From contig JACVCD010000020.1 in assembly GCA_016742275.1 (NCBI GenBank), forward strand, positions 1-64,000: 64,000 nucleotides of DNA, written 5' to 3'. Shown here piece after piece: positions 1-8,142 of this stretch (its first letter is position 1; each line of letters opens with the position of its first letter). The notes under the pieces were generated by a model. It was not told the origin of the DNA, did not search any database, and was given only the letters and a program-made list of their open reading frames with translations. The translations under genes and the position numbers were made by a program. This DNA comes from Gemmatimonadaceae bacterium. Lineage in GTDB: Bacteria > Gemmatimonadota > Gemmatimonadetes > Gemmatimonadales > Gemmatimonadaceae.

Positions 1-265
1 GCGAGAGGACGCGGGGGGGGGGGGGGGGAGTGGGAAGGTCAGCCCAATTGCGCCCTGCGGCACCGGATTGTCAATGCACCGCGCCGATCGAAGGTCGGTG
101 GACCGTCGATCGAAGATGGTACGGCGCGGGTAACCCGGACGTTGATGGTGTCACAACGGGTGCCATCAGGCCCGCCTCTGTGAATATCTTTCCGGACTGG
201 CGCGGATCGGGGAGAGGCCCGACTCCAGGCCATTCAGTCCCGTGTTTCTCCCGAGAATCCGCCCC
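1..265. other. Leader region with a G16 tract
   Basis: No gene is supported here. Positions 13-28 are an uninterrupted run of 16 G, directly after a GC-rich stretch. The remainder is the upstream region of the isocitrate dehydrogenase gene and should hold its promoter, though I see no convincing -35/-10 pair. The octamer gatcgaag occurs twice, near positions 86 and 109. Long G runs are prone to sequencing or assembly length error. Confidence 0.5.
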
Positions 266-1279
266 ATGTCGATACCTGTCACACTTATTCCTGGCGATGG
301 CATCGGTCCGTCCATTGCCGACGCCACCGTTCGCATCCTGGCTGCCGCTGGCGCCGATATCGAATGGGACCGCCAGGTGGCGGGCATGGCCGGCGTGGCC
401 CGTTGGAATGATCCCATTCCTGACGCCACGCTCGATTCCATCAAGCGCACGCGCCTGGCCCTCAAGGGACCGCTCGAGACGCCGGTCGGCGAAGGCTTCC
501 GCTCCATCAATGTGGCGCTGCGCAAGACCTTCGATCTTTACGCCAATGTGCGTCCGGCGTACACGATCGTCCCCGGCCGATTCGACAACATCGATCTCGT
601 GCTGGTGCGTGAAAACACCGAAGGTCTGTACATCGGCGTTGAGCACTACGTGCGCATCGGCGACGATCCGAAGGCGGCGGCCGAATCGGTGGCCATCATC
701 ACGCGTGAAGGTTCGGAGCGCATCGTGCGTTACGCCTTCGAGTACGCGCTGGCCCATGGTCGCAAGAAGGTCACGCTGGTCCACAAGGCCAATATCCTCA
801 AGTTCTCGCAGGGCCTCTTCCTCGATGTGGGTCGCATGGTCGCCGCGGAGTTTGCGGGCCGTGTGCAGTTCGAGGAGCGCATCATTGATGCCATGGCCAT
901 GCACCTCGTCATGCGTCCCGAGCAGTTCGACGTGATCGTGACGACGAATCTGTTTGGCGACATTCTCTCCGACGAAATCTCCGGCCTCGTGGGTGGCCTG
1001 GGCCTCGCGCCGGGCGCCAACATCGGCAAGAACGCGGCGATCTTTGAAGCCGTGCATGGTACCGCCCCCGACATCGCCGGCAAGAACATCGCCAACCCGG
1101 GCGCGCTGCTGCTCGCGGCGTGCATGATGCTCGAGCACATCGGCGACAACGAGCGTGCCGCTCGCATTCGTCGTGCATTCGAGCAGACCATTCGTGGCGG
1201 CAAGGCGCTCACGCGCGATCTTGGCGGCACGGCCACGACCGACGAGTTCACCGACGCGGTGATCGCGGCACTCGGCTGA
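266..1279 (+). CDS. Isocitrate dehydrogenase, NAD-dependent type (beta-decarboxylating dehydrogenase family)
   Basis: The 337-residue product is a cytoplasmic beta-decarboxylating dehydrogenase. The N-terminus TLIPGDGIGP is the family signature, RENTEGLYIGVEH is the substrate-loop region, and TTNLFGDILSDEISGLVGG carries the metal-binding aspartates. HGTAPDIAGKNIANP is the cofactor-binding motif and is typical of NAD-type isocitrate dehydrogenases. It would oxidatively decarboxylate isocitrate to 2-oxoglutarate in the TCA cycle. The open frame reaches a GTG at 242, but the ATG at 266 gives the usual family N-terminus. 3-Isopropylmalate or homoisocitrate dehydrogenase is a less likely alternative. 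It is followed after 41 nt by a perfect palindrome that probably ends its transcript. Confidence 0.9.
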   Translation: MSIPVTLIPGDGIGPSIADATVRILAAAGADIEWDRQVAGMAGVARWNDPIPDATLDSIKRTRLALKGPLETPVGEGFRSINVALRKTFDLYANVRPAYTIVPGRFDNIDLVLVRENTEGLYIGVEHYVRIGDDPKAAAESVAIITREGSERIVRYAFEYALAHGRKKVTLVHKANILKFSQGLFLDVGRMVAAEFAGRVQFEERIIDAMAMHLVMRPEQFDVIVTTNLFGDILSDEISGLVGGLGLAPGANIGKNAAIFEAVHGTAPDIAGKNIANPGALLLAACMMLEHIGDNERAARIRRAFEQTIRGGKALTRDLGGTATTDEFTDAVIAALG

Positions 1280-1320
1280 TTGGCGCTTGGCTGACACGCA
1301 GCGCAGTTCTCGCTTTTCCT

Positions 1321-1357
1321 CAACACCCGCACGGTCATGACGACCGTGCGGGTGTTG
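1321..1357. terminator. Perfect 16-bp palindrome with a start codon in its loop
   Basis: Positions 1321-1336 (caacacccgcacggtc) are the exact reverse complement of 1342-1357, leaving a 5-nt loop, atgac, that holds the start codon of the metallophosphoesterase at 1337. No T-run follows. It could terminate isocitrate dehydrogenase transcription, hide the downstream start codon, or do both. Confidence 0.7.
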
Positions 1358-2197
1358 CATCTGTCTGATATCCATTGCGGCCGGTCGTTCGTTTCGGCAC
1401 ACATGGAGGCCGCGCTCGATGTCGCCACGACTGAGCGCTGGAACGCCATTGTCGTTTCGGGTGATCTCTCACAGCGCGCGCGTATTCGTGAGTTTGTCGC
1501 CGCGCGCGCGTTGCTCGATCGACTCGCCGTACAGGCGCCTCTCCTGGTGGTGCCGGGCAATCACGATACGGCCTGGTGGCATGCGCCATTTGGCTGGGGT
1601 ACAGCCTCGCGATTGCACGAGCACTATCGGCAATACATCAATCAAGACGTCGAGCCCGTGCTGCGATTGCCGGGACTCACCATTGCGGGGCTCAACTCCT
1701 CGCAGGGCATGCTGCCGGCGGCGCTCACCTGGTATCCGCGCGATTGGCGTGTGAAGGGCGGGCTCAGTCTTGATCAGATCCATGCGGTGCGCGAGAAATT
1801 GGCGGCATCACCGGCAGATGATCTGCGTGTGCTGGCTGTGCATCACAATGTGGTGCGCGGGCGGTTGTCCAATCGGTGGGGCATGTCGCGTCCACAGATC
1901 ACGATGGACGCGCTTGCCGCGCTCGATGTGGATGTCGTGTGCTCAGGACACGATCACGAAGAGCGCATCGAGCAGGTGACACGGTCCACCGGAACGTTCA
2001 TTGCCAGTACAGCGAATACCCTGTCCTGCCGCATGCGCGGTCGCCGGGCGAGTTCGCTCAATGTCATCGAAGCCGATGCGGATACGGTGAGCGTCACCGC
2101 CCGGTGCTACGACCCAGCGAAGGTGGTGTTCACAGCCGGACCGATGACGCTCAGCGTCCCCCGCCGTCGACACGACGTGGCGCCGGTTCGCCGCTGA
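1337..2197 (+). CDS. Calcineurin-like metallophosphoesterase
   Basis: The 286-residue protein has the full metallophosphoesterase motif set. These are LHLSDIH near the N-terminus, VSGDLS, VPGNHD, VHHNVV and CSGHDHEE, which supply the Asp/His/Asn ligands of a binuclear metal centre. The family hydrolyses phosphomono- or phosphodiesters, and class III cyclic-nucleotide phosphodiesterases have this layout, but the substrate cannot be read here. There is no signal peptide, so it is cytosolic. The start ATG lies in the loop of a 16-bp hairpin; GTG codons at 1346 and 1352 are alternatives, but the conserved RVLHLSDIH begins almost at once, so the start cannot be much later. The 3' end overlaps the convergent kinase gene by 47 nt. 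Confidence 0.88.
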   Translation: MTTVRVLHLSDIHCGRSFVSAHMEAALDVATTERWNAIVVSGDLSQRARIREFVAARALLDRLAVQAPLLVVPGNHDTAWWHAPFGWGTASRLHEHYRQYINQDVEPVLRLPGLTIAGLNSSQGMLPAALTWYPRDWRVKGGLSLDQIHAVREKLAASPADDLRVLAVHHNVVRGRLSNRWGMSRPQITMDALAALDVDVVCSGHDHEERIEQVTRSTGTFIASTANTLSCRMRGRRASSLNVIEADADTVSVTARCYDPAKVVFTAGPMTLSVPRRRHDVAPVRR

Positions 2198-4004
2198 ACA
2201 GATGCTGGCGCGAAAGATGACGCTCGACTTCGAGTAACAGCGCATTCAGTTCGTCGATGGCCTTGGCCAGCGCGCCCCGAAACAACCAGCGATACCACAC
2301 TGCGGTCGCACCACCAGCCAGTGATGCCGCACCAACGGCACCAAGCAGCGGCGCGGCAGCGAGCGCACCCACGCCCATCACGACTGCGAGGGCCTTCGCC
2401 GCGCCTACGAACCCAAGCACGCTGGCACCACCGATCATGGAGAGATCCCAGAACACATTGCGCTTGAGTCCACCACGCAAGTCGCCGGTAATGACGACTT
2501 CGCATGACGGCGACGCGGCGCTGCCGCGCGCCTGCAGCGTCACGTTGAGATCGAACAACTCGATCTGCTCGAGACGGTAGCGCAGCTGATTCTCCTTGGA
2601 CATGCCGACAAACGGATTGGCGTATGCCTCCATGAGACGCGGCACCTTGAAACGCAGGATGCCACCATCGAGCGGGTGACCGTTCACCGTATCCTGCACA
2701 GTGAAATTGCGCGGCGCCGTCGTGAACACGGCACCGATGGCTTGCAACGTCTCCTTGGGTGACGCGGGAATCACCCGCGACACCGATAGTGCACGATCCG
2801 CCGTTCCCATGAGCAGCGTGACACGCCGGTCTGCGCGGGCCGACACCACCGACGCGGTCTTTCCCGATGCAGACGTCGCGCGCATTTCAGCGAGCGCGAT
2901 GGCGACATACTGACGCGAAATGCCAGCTTCCACCGCCGCCGCTTCGACATCGCGCACGCGGAATCCGTCTTCGGGCAGCTGCTCCGTGACATCGTGACTG
3001 CTTTCCGCTGCGGAGACACGCGCTGTGCGCAATGTGGCGGCCCGTTCCATGCGATGTGCCGCTTCGGCCTGCAACTGCGCCGCACGCTGCCACACCGCGA
3101 GCGCGTCGTCTTCCGACAACAGGCCGCCCGGCGCCGCATCGGCTGCCGCCCGTTCGGCCACGACCACCTGATCGAGCACGGTATCGAGTTCGGCCGCCAG
3201 CGCATCGGCCGAAACGAATCGATCGGCCGGATCTTTCGCCAGACAGCGCTCGATGATGCGCACGAGTTCGGGCGGAACCTTTGGCGCGGCTTCGACCAAC
3301 GGCGGTAGGGCACGCGTCACATGCGCTACCAGAACACTCTGCGCCGAACCATCGAATGGCGGCTTGCCGGCGACGGCGTGATAGGCCACGCAGCCGAGGG
3401 CGTAGAGATCGCTCCGCCCATCGACGGCCTCACCTGACGCCTGCTCCGGGCTCATGTAGTGCACGCTGCCGAGCACGTGGCCGTGCATGGTGAGCGCACT
3501 GGCATGTTCGGCGTCGCGGGCAATGCCGAAGTCGGTCAACACCGCGCGACCGGAGTCCCGATCGAGCAGAATGTTGTCCGGCTTGATATCCCGATGCACC
3601 ACACCGCGCGCGTGTGCGTACGCCAATCCCCACGCCACTTCACGCAGCAGCCGCACGGTTTCGCTGACCGCCATGGGGCCGCGATCCCGCAGACGGTCAC
3701 CTAGCGATTCCCCGTTGATGTAGCGCATGGAGAACCAGACCACGCCGTCCGTTTCATCCGCACGATAGACGTCGATGATGTGCGGATGCTCGAGGCGGGC
3801 ACTGGTCCGCGCTTCCCGCAGGAATCGTTCGCGGTGCTCCGGCGTGGCCTCCTCGGCCAACAACACCTTGAGCGCCACGAGGCGATCAAGGAATCGGTCG
3901 CGTACCAGATACACGGCACCCATACCGCCGGAACCCAGCAGGCGCACGGTTTCGAAGCTGGCAGCAAGCCCCGGCGGCAGCGGGGAGATCGGAGCAGGAG
4001 ACAT
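2151..4004 (-). CDS. Ser/Thr protein kinase with C-terminal membrane-hairpin domain
   Basis: The 617-residue protein has a PknB-type kinase domain over about residues 15-275. It contains the glycine loop LLGSGGMGAVY, the lysine in VALKVL, the catalytic loop HRDIKPDN, DFGIARD and the activation-segment end YMSPEQ, so it should be active. A linker of roughly 100 residues follows, then a region of about 200 residues holding a hydrophobic hairpin near residues 525-575. That arrangement suggests membrane attachment without an extracellular sensor domain. Substrates are unknown. The start at 4004 (MSPAPISPLP) lies 63 nt from the divergent SprT-like gene; the frame is open to 4091, which would overlap that gene. 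The last codons are antisense to the metallophosphoesterase 3' end. Confidence 0.88.
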   Translation of the reverse strand: MSPAPISPLPPGLAASFETVRLLGSGGMGAVYLVRDRFLDRLVALKVLLAEEATPEHRERFLREARTSARLEHPHIIDVYRADETDGVVWFSMRYINGESLGDRLRDRGPMAVSETVRLLREVAWGLAYAHARGVVHRDIKPDNILLDRDSGRAVLTDFGIARDAEHASALTMHGHVLGSVHYMSPEQASGEAVDGRSDLYALGCVAYHAVAGKPPFDGSAQSVLVAHVTRALPPLVEAAPKVPPELVRIIERCLAKDPADRFVSADALAAELDTVLDQVVVAERAAADAAPGGLLSEDDALAVWQRAAQLQAEAAHRMERAATLRTARVSAAESSHDVTEQLPEDGFRVRDVEAAAVEAGISRQYVAIALAEMRATSASGKTASVVSARADRRVTLLMGTADRALSVSRVIPASPKETLQAIGAVFTTAPRNFTVQDTVNGHPLDGGILRFKVPRLMEAYANPFVGMSKENQLRYRLEQIELFDLNVTLQARGSAASPSCEVVITGDLRGGLKRNVFWDLSMIGGASVLGFVGAAKALAVVMGVGALAAAPLLGAVGAASLAGGATAVWYRWLFRGALAKAIDELNALLLEVERHLSRQHLFSGEPAPRRVDGGGR

Positions 4005-4067
4005 TACAGGAAGGATAACCGCAGAACGGGTTGCGCGGGCACCTTGGCTATTCGCATCTTCCTCAGA

Positions 4068-4967
4068 ATGGCCGCTGCCAATTTCGAGCAACTCGGACTG
4101 TTTTTCGACACCCCTGCAGCGAACGCACCTTCGGCGCCCGCTGTGGCCTTGGTGTCGTCAGCGGTAAGTCCTGCGGTGGTCGCCACACCACCTGCCGCGC
4201 AGCTGGCAACGACGCAGGGCACGCTGTTACCAGTGCTGCAACAGGCCGAAGCGTCCATCGAAGAAACGGTGGATGACGATGCGCATCGGCCAGCTCGTGG
4301 ACGTACCGCGTTGCGCGCCCGTACGGCCGTGCTGTTTTCGCGTCTGCAGGATCTGGGGCTGCGCGGTGTGGATGGTCTGGTGCTCATGCGCACGCGTACC
4401 GTCATGGTGTCGCTGATCGGTCGCACATTGCGCGTGCATGAAGGCTACGCAGATGCGCCGGAGTCGGTACTTCGTGCCGTGGTGGCCTTTGCGATCGCAC
4501 GCAACAAGAACGAGCGCATGGCCGCGCGCGATGTGATTCTCGCGCACGATGTTGAACGGGCACCCATGGCGCGCCGCAAAGAGCCCGTGCGGCCTGGCGA
4601 TATTGCGCTCATGACGCAGCTCAGCGAAGCGCACCGTCAGCTCAACCAGCAGTGGTTCAGTGGTGCGCTGCGTGATATCCCGGTGCGACTTTCGGGTCGC
4701 ATGGCTACGCGATTGGGACACTTTGATCCCGGATCACGTCATACGCCGCCCGAGATCGTGCTGTCGCGTGGGCATATCGTGAAACATGGCTGGCGCGAAG
4801 CCATGCATACCTTGCTGCACGAGATGGTGCATCAGTGGCAGCATGAAACGAAACGTCCGGTCGATCATGGTACCGAGTTTCGCGCCAAGGCGCGCGAAGT
4901 GGGAATCACTCCGGCAGCGCGGCGGGATGTGACGTCGCTCGAGAAGCGGAAGCGGTTGATCGGCTGA
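4068..4967 (+). CDS. SprT-like zinc metalloprotein
   Basis: This 299-residue protein has an N-terminal variable part of about 90 residues rich in Ala, Val and Pro, then a SprT-like core. The core contains HTLLHEMVHQWQHE, a HExxH zinc site with Glu as general base, followed by HGTEFRAKAREVG, which supplies the third ligand as in SprT and Spartan proteins. Family members are metalloproteases, some acting on DNA-protein crosslinks; the target here is unknown. The SprT C-terminal zinc ribbon is not seen. The frame is open upstream to 3780, but that part is the shadow of the kinase gene, so the ATG at 4068 is preferred. Confidence 0.8.
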   Translation: MAAANFEQLGLFFDTPAANAPSAPAVALVSSAVSPAVVATPPAAQLATTQGTLLPVLQQAEASIEETVDDDAHRPARGRTALRARTAVLFSRLQDLGLRGVDGLVLMRTRTVMVSLIGRTLRVHEGYADAPESVLRAVVAFAIARNKNERMAARDVILAHDVERAPMARRKEPVRPGDIALMTQLSEAHRQLNQQWFSGALRDIPVRLSGRMATRLGHFDPGSRHTPPEIVLSRGHIVKHGWREAMHTLLHEMVHQWQHETKRPVDHGTEFRAKAREVGITPAARRDVTSLEKRKRLIG

Positions 4968-5014
4968 TCGCGGTCCGTCATGCGTGACTCGCCAGTCCGA
5001 TGACGCAGCAGCAA

Positions 5015-5045
5015 ACGGGCCCGATGCGCATTGCACCGGGCCCGT
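5015..5045. terminator. Bidirectional hairpin terminator
   Basis: acgggcccg at 5015-5023 pairs with cgggcccgt at 5037-5045 across a 13-nt loop. It lies between the convergent SprT-like gene and the repeat lipoprotein gene, with a short A/T stretch only on the side used by minus-strand transcription. Confidence 0.6.
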
Positions 5046-5068
5046 AGTACGTCCAGCGGGCGAATGCG

Positions 5069-7909
5069 TTAGTTGGTCACACCGGTCCGCGAGGCAGCGC
5101 GGAAGCTGCCGTTTTCGCCGAATCCGAAGGCACCGCCGCCAAGATTCGTGATGCCGCCGCTGGCGGAAAGCGACCAGCTCGTCGAGCCCGATGGGATCGT
5201 CCAGGCAGTGCTGAAGCCGGCTACACCACTGAAGTCGGGCATGGCGAGCGTGTAGGTGCCGCCATTACCCGCGTAGTTGCGCGACACCGAGATCGTCCAC
5301 GAGTTGCTGTTGCTTGTCTGCTGATAATACGAGACGCCGACGCCATCGCCGTATTCGGTTTGCCACGACCCCGTCGCTTGCCAACGCGCATACGGTGCCG
5401 AGCCAAGTGACGTGACGTTGGGCTGCGTCAGTACCGGCCCCAGCGTGATCGAACGATTCTCAAGATTGCGGTTGAACTGCGCGTAGGTGCGCGAGGACGT
5501 CACCGTACCCGTGCCACTGGACGCACTGATCAGTACCTGATGCAAGTCACCGTTCACGGTGTTGGCGCTCGGTACACCATACACCTTCTGCACATTGCCA
5601 CCCGCGAGATTCGGGAAGGAGAATGTGCCCGCCATGCCGTTGGCCGTAAGGAAGGAACCGATCACGACAATCGTTTCGCCCGAGGCATTGGTTACCGTGT
5701 AGTCCGCCGACGCCACCGGGAACGACTCACTGCCCTGGAAGTCCACGGCCGGCACCGTGCTGCCAGCTGCGTAGTTCACGTTGCGGCGGATCACACCACG
5801 ATCCGGGGCGAAGCTGAGGTTTAGCAGGTTGAACGCGGTGCGCACGCCCACCAGATCCGTCGCGCCATCGGCCGCGTCGGTGATGGTGTAGGCAGTGCCT
5901 GGGCCCGTGACCGTTCCCGTTCCACCGCCAATGGCCACGAACGCCGTCTGTCCGGCCGCCACGTTGGTTGCCGTACCATTCAGCGTCTTGGTGGCGCGGT
6001 TGTTCTGACACTCGGTCTGCGATGTCGACGCCATCTCGGCAGCGTTCAGATACATCACCGTGACCTGTACACCCGTACTGCCTTCATACTGACGGGCAAT
6101 TGCGACGCCGCCATTGCCGTTCGCGTTGAAGCTGTATACGCGGTTGATCGTACCTGTCGACGTAACACGCGTCCACGCACCCGAGCCACTCTGCACCGCA
6201 AACCACAGCGGGAAGCTGCTGGGATCGCAGAACGTCCAGTTCACGTTGCCGCCGCCACCGCCGCCACTCGCTGTCACCGTCAGCGTGATCGTGAGCGTCA
6301 CGTCGGTCACTCCCGCGCCCTGACCACGCACGGTCAGCGTGTGGTTGCCCACCGGTGTGGCCGCGCCGATCGCGATGCCAAGCGTGGACTGCGCACCCGT
6401 GGCCGAAGCCGGCGTGAACGTGGCCGTCGCACCTGTCGGCACGCCCGTCACCGTGAGATTGATCGCACCCGTGAAGCCACCCGCACGCGCGATGTTGATC
6501 GTGCTCTGTACCGTCGCGCCCTGCTGGCCAGACACCGTAGTCGGCACAGCGGCGAGACTGAAGCTGCCCTGCGCCGATGCGGTCACCGTAAGGGCGAACG
6601 TGGCGACGCCACTGACATTGCCCGCGCCGGTCGCACGCACCGTGAGGTTGTAGTTACCCGGAGCTGCAGTCGCCGATGCATTGAGCGTCATCTGTGCGCT
6701 CGCACCGGTGGCTGGATTCGGCGCGAACGTGGCGGTCACGCCGGTCGGCGCACCTTCCAGCGACATGGTCAGATCGCCAGCCAGGCCACCGATACGCGTG
6801 AGGATGATCGGAATAGCAGCCGGTGACGATGTGCCCTGTGACAACGACTGTGCTGTGATGGCGGACAGCGTCACGCCCGGCGCCGCAGCGATGGTGACGG
6901 CCACGGTGGCCGTCTGTGCGGTGACACCCGTGCCCGTGCCGCGCACCGTGAGGTTGTACGTACCCGGCGTAACGGCCGACGTGGTGCTCAGCGTCAGCGT
7001 GCTGGTCGTGGCCGCGCTGCCAACCGGATTCGCACTGAACGCGCCAGTCAGGCCAGTCGGCGCGCCTTCCAGCGCCAGCGTGACATCACCAGTGAATCCG
7101 CCCGTGCGCGCGATGCCGATGGCCGACGTGGCCGTCTGACCAGCCGTGACATTCACCGCCGCCGGATTGGCGGTCAGCGAAATGGCCGGCGTGGCCGCGG
7201 CGGTGACCGTGAGATTCACGGTCGCGGTCTGCGCCGTGATGCCCGTGCCGCTTGCCGTGATCGTGATCGGCGTGGTCGCGGCCGCTGCATTGGCGGCAAC
7301 AGCCAGCGACAGTGTGCTGGTCGTTGAACCGGCGGCGACCGTCGCGGGATTGAACGTGCCGGTCACACCGGTCGGCAATCCGCTCACCGCAAGCGTCACC
7401 GCATCCGCGAAGCCATTGGAGCGCGTGATGGTGACTGGCACCGTGCCCGTGGCGCCCTGCACAACCGAGAGCGTGGTCGAACCAGCGGCCAGCGCGATGG
7501 CCGGTGTCGGGATGGTGAGGTTGTAGGTGGACGTCGCTGACGTCACGCCGCTACCGCTGGCCGTGATCGTGATGCTCCCACTGCCGGGAGCCGCCGTGTT
7601 GGCCACGCTGATCGTGGCGACAGAGCTCGTCGTGGCGCCACTCAGCGTCGCCGGGGCAAAAGCCACCGTCACACCAGTTGGGGCACCGCTTGCTGCCAGA
7701 GTGACTTCGCCGGTGTAGCTGCCACCGCGAGTCAGGGTCACCGTGCTGGTGCCCGACGCACCACGGGCAACAGTGCCTGCGGCACTGGAAAGCGTCACGC
7801 CGATCGTGGGAGTCGGCGGCGGGGTCGTGCCGTTATCGTCGCTACCGCCGGAGCAGGCGGCCAAAACCAGCGACAGGGCTACGGCACTGCGGGTCAACAA
7901 TCGCTTCAT
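5069..7909 (-). CDS. Large repeat-containing surface lipoprotein
   Basis: The 946-residue product starts with a lipoprotein signal, LLTRSAVALSLVLAACSGG, with the lipidated Cys at about residue 19. A Thr/Pro linker follows, then six tandem repeats of about 85 residues, each built around a core like GFTGDVTLALEGAPTGL and ending in xxITITASG or NLTVRGTG. These look like Ig-like beta-sandwich modules of the kind that stack on cell surfaces. A Gly6 hinge then leads to a unique C-terminal domain of about 370 residues containing a few Cys. No enzymatic motif is seen, and adhesion or scaffolding is an inference. The open frame extends to 8005, but the lipoprotein signal fixes the start at 7909. It is a single gene between a terminator and a divergent promoter region. 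Confidence 0.8.
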   Translation of the reverse strand: MKRLLTRSAVALSLVLAACSGGSDDNGTTPPPTPTIGVTLSSAAGTVARGASGTSTVTLTRGGSYTGEVTLAASGAPTGVTVAFAPATLSGATTSSVATISVANTAAPGSGSITITASGSGVTSATSTYNLTIPTPAIALAAGSTTLSVVQGATGTVPVTITRSNGFADAVTLAVSGLPTGVTGTFNPATVAAGSTTSTLSLAVAANAAAATTPITITASGTGITAQTATVNLTVTAAATPAISLTANPAAVNVTAGQTATSAIGIARTGGFTGDVTLALEGAPTGLTGAFSANPVGSAATTSTLTLSTTSAVTPGTYNLTVRGTGTGVTAQTATVAVTIAAAPGVTLSAITAQSLSQGTSSPAAIPIILTRIGGLAGDLTMSLEGAPTGVTATFAPNPATGASAQMTLNASATAAPGNYNLTVRATGAGNVSGVATFALTVTASAQGSFSLAAVPTTVSGQQGATVQSTINIARAGGFTGAINLTVTGVPTGATATFTPASATGAQSTLGIAIGAATPVGNHTLTVRGQGAGVTDVTLTITLTVTASGGGGGGNVNWTFCDPSSFPLWFAVQSGSGAWTRVTSTGTINRVYSFNANGNGGVAIARQYEGSTGVQVTVMYLNAAEMASTSQTECQNNRATKTLNGTATNVAAGQTAFVAIGGGTGTVTGPGTAYTITDAADGATDLVGVRTAFNLLNLSFAPDRGVIRRNVNYAAGSTVPAVDFQGSESFPVASADYTVTNASGETIVVIGSFLTANGMAGTFSFPNLAGGNVQKVYGVPSANTVNGDLHQVLISASSGTGTVTSSRTYAQFNRNLENRSITLGPVLTQPNVTSLGSAPYARWQATGSWQTEYGDGVGVSYYQQTSNSNSWTISVSRNYAGNGGTYTLAMPDFSGVAGFSTAWTIPSGSTSWSLSASGGITNLGGGAFGFGENGSFRAASRTGVTN
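6270..7805 (-). repeat. Six tandem coding repeats of about 255 bp
   Basis: This part of the lipoprotein gene encodes six successive modules of about 85 residues, recognisable by recurring APTGVT/LPTGVT and TITASG/NLTVRGTG segments. Copies are diverged at the DNA level, so this is an old array rather than a fresh expansion. Confidence 0.7.
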
Positions 7910-8142
7910 CGCGATCCTCTGAAAAATGTCTGGGAAAAGTGGGACGAAGTGGATACGACGCTTCCGACGCGTTGGTGTCAACCAATCTCTTGCACACTGG
8001 CTCACACGACTCAGCCCCCGCAGGGGCCAATCGTGTGAACGGCGCGGCCACCCGTAGAACCGGTCGTCGGTCGCCCCCGGTAGCCGTGCTATGCATGTAC
8101 CTTTAGCGCGTCCCGTCGTGTCAATCTTTCGTCGCGCAATCC
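7910..8142. promoter_or_regulatory. Divergent intergenic region
   Basis: A 233-bp gap lies between the divergently transcribed lipoprotein and acyl-CoA dehydrogenase genes and must contain both promoters. I could not pick a confident core promoter for either direction. The stretch nearest the lipoprotein gene carries a purine-rich ribosome-binding site on the minus strand (agagga at about 7916-7921). Confidence 0.4.

Noticed and set aside
71-1402. Long minus-strand open frame (443 codons) across isocitrate dehydrogenase
   Set aside because: It is the antisense shadow of a gene with full family motifs; the translation is His/Arg-rich with no domain.
6270-7805. Regularly spaced repeats that might suggest a CRISPR array
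   Set aside because: The period is about 255 bp, diverged and in frame; it encodes Ig-like protein modules.
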